Shown: positions 7,475 through 15,246 of the stretch, piece by piece
How the letters are laid out: each line of letters opens with the position of its first letter
How positions within the stretch are numbered: position 1 is the stretch's first letter
Origin: an uncultured Lachnospiraceae bacterium
GTDB lineage: Bacteria; Bacillota; Clostridia; Lachnospirales; Lachnospiraceae
Direction of reading: 5' to 3'
DNA length: 26,308 nucleotides
NCBI GenBank assembly: GCA_910588825.1
Contig: CAJURF010000049.1
Coordinates: 1-26,308, forward strand
The notes under the pieces: generated by a model
The model's database searches: none
What the model was told of the DNA's origin: nothing
What the model saw: only the letters and a program-made list of their open reading frames with translations
Made by a program: the position numbers and the translations under genes

Positions 7475-8498
7475 AAAAGGCAGATTGATTCTTTGCTTTA
7501 CAGCCGCAGTTGTTCTGGCAGGCGCGTTCTGGTTTGTACTCAGAGCCTTTGAAGAAAACATGATGGCAGAAACCCTTGACGGAAAAGCTGCAGCGGTTTC
7601 CAATTCGGTTGCAGAGGAAGAACCAGTCATGGGAACTATCAAGCTGTCGGGTGATAAGTATGATTATTATCATGAGTTTGAGACTTTTCTTTTGATGGGG
7701 ACTGATGCATCTGGAAATGAGAAAGCTTCCGGGAAGAAATACCGGGGTAGTATGGCAGATTTTCTGTTGCTGGCAGTTTTTGATCTGACAGATCATACCT
7801 ATGGCATGATTCAGCTTGACCGGGATACTATGACAGAGATCAGACTCTTGTCCAGAAAAAATACCGGAGGAGCTACGTCAAAAATGCAGCTGTGCACAGC
7901 ACACTGGTATGGGGGTGATTCTGAGACCAGCTGTGAAAATACGGTTGTGGCAGTTTCGAAATTGCTTGGAGGTATCACAATTGATGGGTATTGTGCCGTG
8001 AATATGGAGGATTTTCCTAAACTTAACCATTTGGTTGACGGAGTGGAAGTTACGCTGGAAGATGACTTCACCATGCACGACCCTAAAATGAAGAAGGGTA
8101 CTACGCTGACTTTGACAGACGAACAGGCATATATTTATATTCACAGCCGCATGGAGATGAAAAATGACACGAATAGTGCAAGAATGCAGCGTCAGAAACA
8201 GTATATGAAAGCTTACTTTGAAAAAGCATTAACGCTGATGAAGACAGATAATACTTTTATCAATAATATAAACAGCGAATTGGAGACGATTGCAGTTACC
8301 AATATTACTGGGCGTCAGATGTCCACAATGACAAAAACATTGATGGAAGGAACAAACAGGGGAATTAAAGAATTTTCCGGCAAAAGCAAAATAGGGCAGG
8401 CTCTTGATGATGGCATTGACCACGCTGAGTTTTACATTGATAAAGCTTCCAAGATTCAGATTATGACTGAAATGTACGGCTTACAGAAGCGAAAATAG
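7461..8498 (+). CDS. LytR-CpsA-Psr (LCP) family protein, wall polymer transferase
   Basis: 345 residues from the ATG at 7461, inside the end of cpsB and after GGAAG; an upstream in-frame ATG at 7428 would extend further into cpsB. A short cytoplasmic start precedes one membrane segment (9-28), followed by an extracellular LCP domain. Motifs: FLLMGTD (about 76-82), QLDRDT with Arg121 (family form SIPRDT), a DGYCAVNMEDF/LVDGVEVTL region, and LTDEQAYIYIHSR leading to the conserved Arg-rich RMQRQ. LCP enzymes move lipid-linked polymers to peptidoglycan or other acceptors. Within a cps module, attachment of the exopolysaccharide is the likely role. This member is divergent, and its C-terminal part (about 255-345) lacks recognisable motifs. 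Confidence 0.85.
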   Translation: MKLNEKGRLILCFTAAVVLAGAFWFVLRAFEENMMAETLDGKAAAVSNSVAEEEPVMGTIKLSGDKYDYYHEFETFLLMGTDASGNEKASGKKYRGSMADFLLLAVFDLTDHTYGMIQLDRDTMTEIRLLSRKNTGGATSKMQLCTAHWYGGDSETSCENTVVAVSKLLGGITIDGYCAVNMEDFPKLNHLVDGVEVTLEDDFTMHDPKMKKGTTLTLTDEQAYIYIHSRMEMKNDTNSARMQRQKQYMKAYFEKALTLMKTDNTFINNINSELETIAVTNITGRQMSTMTKTLMEGTNRGIKEFSGKSKIGQALDDGIDHAEFYIDKASKIQIMTEMYGLQKRK

Positions 8499-8521
8499 AG
8501 AAGGATTGAGAGGATATTTCG

Positions 8522-9334
8522 ATGAAGGAGCAGCAGGGAGAGACAGTCCGGATTCAGGATAGAGAAGACGAAATTGATTTACTGGAATTGCTGTATTTCT
8601 TTCAGAGCAGATGGATGGCAATTGTTGCAGGATTTCTGGCAGGTGCTCTGATTGCAGGAGTGATTACACAGTTTTTGATTACGCCAAAATACACGGCAAC
8701 ATCAAAGTTATATATGGTATCATCTTCCAGTAATTCTGTTGTGGATTTGACAGACTTAAATATAGGTACTTCACTTTCCAGCGATTATGCGGAATTGATA
8801 AAATCAAGGCCTATTATTGAAGGCGTAATTGAAGACGAAGGTTTAGATTATACATATGATGAATTGTTGGATATGCTTACCATCGCCACAATCAGCGATA
8901 CGCGTATTCTGACAATCACTGCTGAAAGCCCCATCCCGGAGGAAGCACAGGTGATTGCCAATTCTCTTGCAGAGAAGGCGGTCAGTGAACTTCCCAAATT
9001 GATGGATACCCCGAAACCGAACATCGCTGAGCATGCGATTCTTCCGGAGGCTAAGAGTTCACCCAGCCTCTCTGGGAATACAATGATCGGTGCTCTTATC
9101 GGCATGGTGCTGGTGATGGGTGTACTGGCATTCTTCTACTTGACAGATGATACTCTGAAGTCATCCGATGATGTGGAAAAAGAATTTGGAGTTATGCCTC
9201 TTACTGTAATTCCGGAAGGAAATATCGAAGCTATCTCAGATAAGAGAGAGGAAGATATTCAGAAAGAGAAGAAAAAACAGCGGCAGCAACAGAAAAAGCA
9301 GAAGGAAAAAGCAGATGAGAACAGTAAAAATTGA
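8522..9334 (+). CDS. cpsC: CpsC/Wzz-type polysaccharide chain-length determinant and kinase activator
   Basis: 270 residues. Two membrane segments (31-53 and 187-207) flank an extracellular domain, the Wzz topology. After the second segment a cytoplasmic tail (about 208-270) ends in a Lys/Gln/Glu-rich coiled-coil-like stretch longer than usual. In Gram-positive systems this protein sets polymer length and its cytoplasmic part activates the separate CpsD kinase. The gene overlaps cpsD by 20 bases, which fits equal expression. The ATG follows a weak ribosome binding region (GAGAGGATATTTCG). Confidence 0.92.
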   Translation: MKEQQGETVRIQDREDEIDLLELLYFFQSRWMAIVAGFLAGALIAGVITQFLITPKYTATSKLYMVSSSSNSVVDLTDLNIGTSLSSDYAELIKSRPIIEGVIEDEGLDYTYDELLDMLTIATISDTRILTITAESPIPEEAQVIANSLAEKAVSELPKLMDTPKPNIAEHAILPEAKSSPSLSGNTMIGALIGMVLVMGVLAFFYLTDDTLKSSDDVEKEFGVMPLTVIPEGNIEAISDKREEDIQKEKKKQRQQQKKQKEKADENSKN

Positions 9335-10070
9335 GAATATGCCTGAGCTTCCTTATGCAATTGAGGAGGCAGTGAACAGGCTTCGTATTAATATTGGATT
9401 TATGGGTACTGATGTCCGTAAGATTATGGTAATCAGCACCATGCCGGATGAAGGAAAGAGTTTTGTAACCATACAGTTATGGAGGCAGCTGGCGGAAACC
9501 GGGATATCCACTGTTCTGCTGGATGCTGATATGAGAAAATCCGTTATGTCTGACAAATATCAGATTACTCTGGAAGATACAGGTACTTTGAGAGGAACCT
9601 CTCAGTATCTCTCAGGGGATTCTTCACTGGAAGACGCTCTTTACCACACGCAGTTTGAGCAGGGAGATATTCTCCCCAATACTGATAACGTGGTAAATCC
9701 TTCCAGGCTGTTGGAAAGCGAGCGGTTTGCCGATATGCTGGAGAAAATGTCAGAGCGTTACCGCTATGTATTGGTGGATTCGGCGCCTCTTAATATTGTG
9801 TCAGACGGGGAACGCATTGGTCATTTGTGTGACGGAGCGATCCTGGTTGTACGGGCGGGAATTACGCCTAAAGGAATTGTAAAAAATTCAGTCCGCCAAT
9901 TGGAGCGGGCGGGATGTCCATTGTTAGGAATCGTTCTGAACCGTGTAGAGAGCGGTAAGGGCGGATACTATTATAAAGGGTATGGCAGCAGGTACTACGG
10001 CAGTAAATATTATGGAAATAAGTATTACGGCAGTAAGTACTATACAGATGCCTACTACAAGAAATCCTGA
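9315..10070 (+). CDS. cpsD: CpsD/CapB bacterial tyrosine kinase with Tyr-rich repeat tail
   Basis: 251 residues. Walker A is STMPDEGKSF (Lys48, Ser49; an Asp replaces the Gly of the common PGEGKS form). Walker A' is LLDADMRKS (about 68-76) and Walker B LVDSAPL (Asp155). The C-terminal 36 residues hold 14 tyrosines arranged as GSRYY, GSKYY, GNKYY, GSKYY and TDAYY units after YYYKGY; this is the autophosphorylation cluster of the BY-kinase family. The kinase works with CpsC at the membrane and is reversed by CpsB, cycling phosphorylation to control polymer export. Starts within cpsC after AAGGAAAAA. Confidence 0.95.
   Translation: MRTVKIENMPELPYAIEEAVNRLRINIGFMGTDVRKIMVISTMPDEGKSFVTIQLWRQLAETGISTVLLDADMRKSVMSDKYQITLEDTGTLRGTSQYLSGDSSLEDALYHTQFEQGDILPNTDNVVNPSRLLESERFADMLEKMSERYRYVLVDSAPLNIVSDGERIGHLCDGAILVVRAGITPKGIVKNSVRQLERAGCPLLGIVLNRVESGKGGYYYKGYGSRYYGSKYYGNKYYGSKYYTDAYYKKS
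9984..10058 (+). repeat. 15-bp tandem repeat encoding the tyrosine cluster
   Basis: Five consecutive 15-bp units encode Gly-Ser/Asn-Lys/Arg-Tyr-Tyr (the last unit Thr-Asp-Ala-Tyr-Tyr). The DNA of the units is similar (TACGGCAGTAAGTAC-like), so copy number could change by slippage or recombination without shifting frame. Confidence 0.8.
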
Positions 10071-10080
10071 TGGGAGTTCT

Positions 10081-10139
10081 CCTAAAAAGCAAAATTTGTT
10101 TTTAGGTTACTCTATATACCCCTTATCTTTACAGATAAG
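10081..10139 (+). promoter_or_regulatory. Two hairpins between cpsD and the LRR protein gene
   Basis: The first hairpin pairs CCTAAAAA (10081-10088) with TTTTTAGG (10099-10106). The second pairs CTTATCT (10122-10128) with AGATAAG (10133-10139) around a 4-base loop. Neither has a proper T-run after it, so they may be processing or stability elements, or a partial terminator that lowers or uncouples expression of the next gene. Confidence 0.45.
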
Positions 10140-10179
10140 AGGACGATAATTATATGAGAGAAAGGAGGCGAAAAGAACA

Positions 10180-10743
10180 ATGAAATCATTCAAGAAAGTA
10201 CTTGCATATGCTTTAGCCGCTACACTTGCACTTGGTTCTTGTACAACTGCTTTTGCTGCTGGTTCTCCACCAACTGGAAATCAGCCTGTAAAACAAAAGA
10301 ATGAGACAGTAACACAGAAGAACGGTAATCAACTTAAAGTTGATACGACAAAAGGCGGAAATGCTGGTATCTCCAGTATTAAGTCAAATAAGAAAAGTGT
10401 AACAGTACCTTCCACAATTAAAGTGGGTAAGGTAACTTACAAGGTACAGGTTATCCGTGCCAACGCATTTGCTAAAGCAACAAAAGCTACTAAGGTTTCA
10501 ATTCCTGCATCTGTAAAATCTATTCAGAAGAATGCTTTTAAAGGTGCTAAGAATCTGAAGACTGTTAGGCTTAATATCAGCAAGGCTAATCAGATTAAAG
10601 TCAACAAAGGTGCATTCAAAGGTCTTAAGACTGCAAAGATGACTATTAAAGTTAACAAGAACATGAGCAAGAAGGCACTCAATAATCTGAAAAGAGCATT
10701 GAAGAAAGCTGGATTTAAGGGCAAGGTAGTTAGAGTTAAATAG
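10180..10743 (+). CDS. Secreted Lys-rich leucine-rich-repeat (BspA-like) protein
   Basis: 187 residues with a strong ribosome binding site (AAAGGAGGCG). The signal peptide is residues 1-26; cleavage after AFA is likely, though LGSC at 18-21 could also serve as a lipobox. The mature part is very basic and lacks membrane segments. Residues about 65-135 contain IPASVKSIQKNAFKGAKNL and AFKGLKTAKMTI, the pattern of BspA-type LRR_5 repeats. The rest is Lys/Asn-rich. Codon choice (CTT, GCT, TCT, ACA) differs from the flanking cps genes and is typical of highly expressed clostridial genes. Its place after cpsD and before a strong terminator suggests that it acts at the surface with the polysaccharide, perhaps binding an anionic polymer; that role is inferred. 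Confidence 0.78.
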   Translation: MKSFKKVLAYALAATLALGSCTTAFAAGSPPTGNQPVKQKNETVTQKNGNQLKVDTTKGGNAGISSIKSNKKSVTVPSTIKVGKVTYKVQVIRANAFAKATKATKVSIPASVKSIQKNAFKGAKNLKTVRLNISKANQIKVNKGAFKGLKTAKMTIKVNKNMSKKALNNLKRALKKAGFKGKVVRVK

Positions 10744-10761
10744 CAATAAGCAGTACATGAA

Positions 10762-10796
10762 AGTGGGAGAGGTTGAACCTCTTCCACTGTTTTTTA
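10762..10796 (+). terminator. Rho-independent terminator after the LRR gene
   Basis: A long stem (AGTGG-AGAGGTT pairing with AACCTCT-CCACT, about 13 bp with one mismatch) is followed by GTTTTTTAT. It ends the cps module and separates it from the convergent minus-strand genes. Confidence 0.93.
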
Positions 10797-10809
10797 TCAT
10801 CGAAATCTT

Positions 10810-11178
10810 CTATAATAGCGCAAAAGGGTGAAATTCTTCAAACCAGCGATTACTCTTTTCGGTATTCCACCAAAATGTATCATTATAAGAAAGACAATGG
10901 TTTTCTACCAATATGTCCCAGTTATCTCTGGCCTTGATGCCAGATATGGAAAGCCAAACTGACTTATCCTCCCTCGCATCTGGTTTTACTCTTGCAGATA
11001 ACCAAGCGTTTATTTTCTCTTTCGTTGAAAGATCATTCCAAGATAATAATATCTTTGATTGGCTGTCTAGTATATCAGTGCTTTTATGGAATACTAAATC
11101 AAATGCACCTAACACATCAAAATATCCCACATAATTATTACCATGAAAAAGATACAATTTATCTAATTTCTTACCCAC
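10810..11178 (-). CDS. Small partner protein of the HipA-like kinase (unknown family)
   Basis: 122 residues starting at a GTG (11178) six bases after GGAGGGAT; the gene begins 15 bases after the kinase gene stops. No membrane or secretion signal is present. Notable motifs are WLSAR..P..R (59-69) and LSYNDTFWW (96-104), followed by a second Trp-rich stretch (NRWFEEFHPF). In Lachnospiraceae the same layout (WxxxR..P..R, then LSLxDxYW) occurs in the small or N-terminal domain accompanying HipA-like kinases; this comparison is from memory. A HipB-type helix-turn-helix is not evident, so an antitoxin role is only a guess from position. Base composition is AT-rich like the kinase gene. Confidence 0.65.
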   Translation of the reverse strand: MGKKLDKLYLFHGNNYVGYFDVLGAFDLVFHKSTDILDSQSKILLSWNDLSTKEKINAWLSARVKPDAREDKSVWLSISGIKARDNWDILVENHCLSYNDTFWWNTEKSNRWFEEFHPFALL

Positions 11179-11193
11179 AGGTATCCCTCCCAG

Positions 11194-12141
11194 TTATTTG
11201 AAAAGAGTTTTATAATTTTTGCAAAATATTTCATATTCATCTCTATGAGATTTAAAACACTCAGATACGGATGCTTTTTGCAAAAGTCTCATTAAATAAT
11301 CTTTATTACACCCTTCTATATACTTTCTATACATATTAGAAAAGTAACCAATACTTCCTATTCCCAAGCATTCGCCGTTATCATACATTGGATATATTTT
11401 ATCATTGCACACCGCAATATTTCCTAAGTGCCTGTCCTGCTGGCACATTAAGTAGTCTAAAAGCAGCTGACCGTCTAATAATCTCCTGTTTTCATCCGAT
11501 AAATCTTTATATAATTCAGATACCGTTAAACCTAAAGACTTCAGAGAGCCAAACATATCTTTATCTACGTTATAAGACAAAAAAGAAAGGGAACATTTCC
11601 GGCCGCTATAGGTAGATAAACTACATTCACATACTGGTATGCCCAATCTTCTGCCTATGTCGTAATATAATCTCTCATATTCAAGCTCTCTGTCATCACG
11701 TTTAGAAAATTTTATAACACATAGTCTGCCTTTGTATAATGCCAAAAATTTCTCTGCTATTCCATCAGAAGAATTTTCTATTAAGGACATACTTTTTATA
11801 TATAAGATATCTCTATCTGGAAATAAAAAGGATAAATCTTGCGGTTCTCCATCTATAAATTCTATACTTCCATCTTTCTTTAATTGAACATTACTTGCAT
11901 TTTCCAAACTGTCTCTTAAAATTAACAGTTTTGTTCCATACGATACCACAAATAATTCGCTTACCCTGCCTATCACCGTGCTAATACGATTAGGATTGTC
12001 TACCCCACAAGATAAATAATCCATGGAGGGAAGATTTCTTCCGCAGCAAGAGTCCTCCAATAATTTACAGGTCTCAGTATTGTAATAAGTAGATGCTATT
12101 GGAACACCAAAACGTACAACATTATTGATAGGAATCAGCAT
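11194..12141 (-). CDS. HipA-like Ser/Thr kinase domain protein
   Basis: 315 residues from the ATG at 12141, which follows AGGAGAGA; an in-frame ATG at 12168 lacks a ribosome binding site. The catalytic loop QQDRHLGN (Asp236, Arg237, His238, Asn241) and the metal-binding PMYDNGE (Asp254) are those of HipA/CtkA-like kinases. Lys144 in VIKFSK is a candidate ATP-anchoring lysine, with Glu-rich ELEYE following. HipA kinases phosphorylate cellular targets such as glutamyl-tRNA synthetase and can cause dormancy; whether this one does is unknown. The N-terminal 110 residues lack the standard HipA N-domain. It lies 38 bases after the EamA gene but is much more AT-rich, which suggests acquisition. Confidence 0.82.
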   Translation of the reverse strand: MLIPINNVVRFGVPIASTYYNTETCKLLEDSCCGRNLPSMDYLSCGVDNPNRISTVIGRVSELFVVSYGTKLLILRDSLENASNVQLKKDGSIEFIDGEPQDLSFLFPDRDILYIKSMSLIENSSDGIAEKFLALYKGRLCVIKFSKRDDRELEYERLYYDIGRRLGIPVCECSLSTYSGRKCSLSFLSYNVDKDMFGSLKSLGLTVSELYKDLSDENRRLLDGQLLLDYLMCQQDRHLGNIAVCNDKIYPMYDNGECLGIGSIGYFSNMYRKYIEGCNKDYLMRLLQKASVSECFKSHRDEYEIFCKNYKTLFK

Positions 12142-12179
12142 ATAATCTCTCCTCATGGATGATTTCATAACCAGCGGGA

Positions 12180-13043
12180 CTATGTTACTTTTTTATGATA
12201 AAAAAACATCCCCACAGCCATAGAACAAATTATCAGATATCCCAGCCAGCTCAGTACGTCAGGAATCTGTCCGAAAACACAATATCCCAGAACTGCAGAA
12301 AAAACAATCTGTGAATAATCATAAACGGAGATCTCCCTGGCAGGGGCATAGCTATAAGCGGCAGTGATGGTAAACTGGCCTCCGGCGGCGCATAAACCCG
12401 CCAGCAGCAGAATCGCCAGCTGCCATATAGTCATAGGGTAGAAGGAAAAGATCAGAAAGGGTAAGGTAACCAGGCAGGAAAATCCTGAGAAAAAGCATAC
12501 AATGAAAGGCCCCTTCTCGCCCCGCTCAGATAAATACCTGACCATGGTATAGGCGGCGCCGGCGCCCATTCCGCCCAAGAAGCCCAGCACAGCAGGGAAG
12601 AGATCCATTCCTATCACAGTGGGCTTTATAATCAGCAGACTTCCTAGAAAAGCGCCCCCCACAGCCATTGCCTGAAAGGGGCTCACTTTTTCTTTTAGTA
12701 TCAGACAGCTGAATATAATGGCAAAAAAGGGGGACATCTTATTGAGCATGGAGGCATCTGCCAGCACTAGATGATCCACAGCATAAAAATTGCATAAGAT
12801 TCCAACAGTTCCAAACACAGATCGGAGAATCAGCGGCAGTATGTTGGAGCTTTTTCCGGAAAACCAGATTTTTTTTCTGCGCATAAAAGCCAGCGCGAAG
12901 AAAAAAGCCACAAAATTCCTGAAAAAACTTTTTTGCATAGAAGGCAGGTCTCCTGACAGCCTTACACACAGATTCATCAATGCAAAGAAAAAAGCTGAAG
13001 CCAGTATGCATAGGATGCCCTTTACCGTGTTACTCTTCATCAT
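12180..13043 (-). CDS. EamA/DMT-superfamily transporter
   Basis: 287 residues (or 286 from the second ATG at 13040), almost entirely hydrophobic with about ten predicted membrane segments in two homologous halves, the usual EamA (DUF6/RhaT-like) architecture. The N-terminal region has the typical GILCILASAFFFALMNLCVR pattern with an Arg in the FFRN loop. Family members export amino acids, polyamines or other metabolites. The gene overlaps the end of the decarboxylase gene by 14 bases, so the two are probably translated together; export of the decarboxylase product or a related amino compound is a reasonable inference. Confidence 0.88.
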   Translation of the reverse strand: MMKSNTVKGILCILASAFFFALMNLCVRLSGDLPSMQKSFFRNFVAFFFALAFMRRKKIWFSGKSSNILPLILRSVFGTVGILCNFYAVDHLVLADASMLNKMSPFFAIIFSCLILKEKVSPFQAMAVGGAFLGSLLIIKPTVIGMDLFPAVLGFLGGMGAGAAYTMVRYLSERGEKGPFIVCFFSGFSCLVTLPFLIFSFYPMTIWQLAILLLAGLCAAGGQFTITAAYSYAPAREISVYDYSQIVFSAVLGYCVFGQIPDVLSWLGYLIICSMAVGMFFYHKKVT

Positions 13044-14241
13044 CTTCTTCCGGACGCATATTCCATTTGCAGGTGCCTTCCCGTGTTCGGACTAATTCCA
13101 TGCCAAAATCCTGTGAGAAAAAATAGATCCTGGGCAGGTCCTGGCTCATGGCAAGGGTTCTTCCGTCAGTGACGCAGTAAGCACCTGTGCGCTCAAATAT
13201 CAGCAGATCCCCGGGAGACGGACCTCTCATGGGCATCTGAACAGCCAGAACGTCGTCAGGGGTACACAGACACCCGCAGACATTCCACAAAGTCTCGTCA
13301 GCGGAGGCATTCAGATTCTGCGGCATATGGGAATAGTGGGGAATGCGCTTTTTATCCTCCTGTCCATAATAGTTCAGATGATGGGTTCCGCCGTCTATAA
13401 TGCAGTAATTCTCCCCTCCCTGGCTTTTCACATCTGCTACAGAAGTGTAATAGGAGCCGCAGAAAGCAGTCAGGAACCGTCCCATTTCCAGAATTACCTG
13501 CCCGGAGAATTTGAGCTGGTTCAGCAATTGATTCAGAGTGTCCAACACCTGGTCCAGCTGTTCTTCTTCCTCGTCCTCAAAATAAGGCACCCCCAGACCG
13601 GGGCCGTATGTGAGGACTTTTGTCTCGAAACCGAATTTGTCTTTCATATCCTGGCAGAAATTTTCCAGCATATGAAGTTCTTCTTCGATTTTTGAAAATC
13701 CTTTTTTCTGTGTTCCAGAATAATATTGGATTCCTATAAAATCAAGATTTTTATATTCATCCCGGTGGGAAATACAGTATTCCAGCTGGCTGGCTTTCAT
13801 GCCCAACTGGTTCCCGCTGGTAAGAGAGAGAAGTACCCGGGTGCGGCATTCATATTTTCCCGCGCAGAAATCTAATACCTGAAGCTGGTTCAACGACTCC
13901 ACTGTAAAGATGGTTCTTCCGTCAAATTCGCCGATCATCCGCATGGTATCTACGGGCGCCTTGTATACGCCGGTGACGATAAGGCGGTCCATATCAGCTT
14001 TGTTATACTCACAGATATGGAATTCACCTGGAGAGCAGACTTCAAAATAGTCCACTTTTCCTTTTAACACTTCCACCAGAAATGGATTTGCCTTTACGGT
14101 AAAGCAGATGTGGGTCTTTTCCCTTGTGATGCCTCCTTTGATGGCAGACAGCCGCCTTTCCAGCTGGTCCAGGTCAAAGACATAGGCTGGCGTGGGATTC
14201 TCATCGTATCGTCCCTGGTTGGGTTCAAGAAATTGACTCAT
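13030..14241 (-). CDS. Type III PLP-dependent decarboxylase (DapDC/ODC-like, substrate unknown)
   Basis: 403 residues with a good start (TTGGAGGAAAATC before the ATG). The PLP lysine is Lys50 in CFTVKANP. EVCSPGEF, GPGLG (phosphate-binding region), LEMGRFL (Glu252, Arg255) and CGCLCTPDD with Cys326 match the fold-type III decarboxylases of diaminopimelate, ornithine and related carrier-bound or siderophore substrates. At the position of the His that stacks on PLP in this family (HVGSG or HxxSGTQ) the protein has Gln172 (GIQYYSGTQ). It is too divergent to be named LysA with confidence. The pairing with an EamA transporter suggests a specialised amine or amino acid pathway. An acidic tail (EEDDEE) ends the protein. 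Confidence 0.82.
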   Translation of the reverse strand: MSQFLEPNQGRYDENPTPAYVFDLDQLERRLSAIKGGITREKTHICFTVKANPFLVEVLKGKVDYFEVCSPGEFHICEYNKADMDRLIVTGVYKAPVDTMRMIGEFDGRTIFTVESLNQLQVLDFCAGKYECRTRVLLSLTSGNQLGMKASQLEYCISHRDEYKNLDFIGIQYYSGTQKKGFSKIEEELHMLENFCQDMKDKFGFETKVLTYGPGLGVPYFEDEEEEQLDQVLDTLNQLLNQLKFSGQVILEMGRFLTAFCGSYYTSVADVKSQGGENYCIIDGGTHHLNYYGQEDKKRIPHYSHMPQNLNASADETLWNVCGCLCTPDDVLAVQMPMRGPSPGDLLIFERTGAYCVTDGRTLAMSQDLPRIYFFSQDFGMELVRTREGTCKWNMRPEEDDEE

Positions 14242-14304
14242 GATTTTCCTCCAAATTGTAATTGAATATTACAGAATACGGTCAGACGTGCATCCTGTTT
14301 ATAA

Positions 14305-14352
14305 ATAGAAAAAACCGAAAGCATCCTACTTTCTAAATAGGGCTTTCGGTTT
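14305..14352 (-). terminator. Terminator of the tRNA-Gly gene
   Basis: An 11-bp perfect stem (AAACCGAAAGC at the 5' side on the minus strand, 342-352; GCTTTCGGTTT at 312-322) is followed by TTTTTTCTATTTAT reading leftward. It begins eight bases after the tRNA 3' end. Confidence 0.9.
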
Positions 14353-14359
14353 CGTTCTA

Positions 14360-14432
14360 AGCGTGAGACGGGATTCGAACCCGCGACCCCAACCTTGGCA
14401 AGGTTGTACTCTACCAACTGAGCCACTCACGC
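14360..14432 (-). tRNA. tRNA-Gly (anticodon GCC)
   Basis: A 73-nt cloverleaf on the minus strand: acceptor stem GCGTGAG pairing with CTCACGC, discriminator T, D-arm GCTCAGTTGGTAGAGT, anticodon arm CAACCTT-GCC-AAGGTTG (anticodon at 14397-14399) and T-arm with GGTTCGAATCC. CCA is not encoded, as usual in many Firmicutes tRNAs. It has its own promoter and terminator. Confidence 0.97.
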
Positions 14433-14461
14433 CTGTGGCCGACTCATCATCGACAATATGT

Positions 14462-14490
14462 ATAATACTACAGAACATTTTGTATGTCAA
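14462..14490 (-). promoter_or_regulatory. Promoter of the tRNA-Gly gene
   Basis: Perfect TTGACA (14485-14490), a 17-bp spacer and TATTAT (14462-14467) read leftward about 30 bases before the mature tRNA 5' end. Confidence 0.88.
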
Positions 14491-14754
14491 CACTTTTTTC
14501 CATTTTTTAATGAAAAAAAGACAGGTGTTTATTTTCTCCGCTAAAAAGTGTATACTTAATTTGAAGGGCATACAGGCAGCTGAAATATTTTGGGGTCCAT
14601 TTATTTTATGAGGAGGGTTTTAAAACGGCGGAAATCGCCAGGATTTGTATTATCGAAAAGCAAAAAGGGGCTTTCATCACTCATAAACAATAGCTTTTTT
14701 TACAAGTCTAAGGAACAGCTCCTAAACAAATGTTGAAAATGAGGTGGGAAATAA
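14491..14754. other. Leader region of the DtxR-family gene, no gene seen
   Basis: Together with the tRNA promoter this makes about 320 bases without a protein gene. It includes AGGAGGG at 14611-14617 without a following frame, a small GGCG/CGCC stem (about 14626-14640), and an A-rich/T-rich imperfect hairpin from about 14655 to 14700 ending in T7 that might attenuate transcription before the regulator. No operator matching a known iron box was recognised. Confidence 0.4.
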
Positions 14755-15123
14755 TTGAAAATTCAAGAATCTGCTGAAAATTATCTGGAAACCATATTGG
14801 TTTTGAAAAAAAGGCTGGGACAGGTGCGTTCCATTGATATTGTAAACGAGTTGTCTTTTTCCAAACCAAGTGTCAGTGTAGCAATGAAAAATTTAAGGAC
14901 AAATGGTTATATTCAGGTAGATAAGGACGGATATATTACGCTTCTTGATAAAGGATATGCCATTGCATCTAAAATATACGAGCGGCATACGCTCCTTACA
15001 AAATGGCTGACAGCTCTGGGTGTAGATCCGGATACAGCGGCAAAAGACGCCTGCAGGATAGAACATGTGATCAGTGAGGAAAGCTTTGAGAAATTAAAAG
15101 AACATGTGGATATGAAGAATTAG
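14755..15123 (+). CDS. DtxR/MntR-family metal-dependent transcriptional regulator
   Basis: 122 residues with a TTG start, chosen because GAGGTGGG lies just upstream and the protein begins with the family's SAENYLETI motif. The winged helix (about 20-60) contains SFSKPSVSVAMKNL as recognition helix. The dimerisation domain keeps His78 (YERHTLL) and CRIEH near residues 102-106. Cys-x-x-Glu-His matches the iron-sensing DtxR/IdeR metal site rather than the Glu of MntR, which suggests ferrous iron as effector; the Asp/Met ligand near the N-terminus is Asn here. There is no SH3-like third domain, as in MntR-length proteins. Targets are not evident: the next gene is a small lipoprotein and no Feo or Mnt transporter is adjacent. 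Confidence 0.87.
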   Translation: MKIQESAENYLETILVLKKRLGQVRSIDIVNELSFSKPSVSVAMKNLRTNGYIQVDKDGYITLLDKGYAIASKIYERHTLLTKWLTALGVDPDTAAKDACRIEHVISEESFEKLKEHVDMKN

Positions 15124-15246
15124 GGCACGCTGCGGCACGTCCTGATCGGTGTGTCAGGAATCCTTGCGTTCTGAAAGAGCAGTGTATATTTTTTCCATCT
15201 AAAAGCCATACTATCAGCAAAGCGTATAAGAGAGGAAATAAAAGAA

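Noticed and set aside
9984..10058. Short tandem repeats as a possible CRISPR or mobile element
   Set aside because: The 15-bp units are contiguous, without spacers, in frame, and encode the tyrosine cluster expected of this kinase.
14611..14640. Possible small gene after AGGAGGG upstream of the DtxR-like gene
   Set aside because: No start codon with a sustained frame follows within a normal distance.
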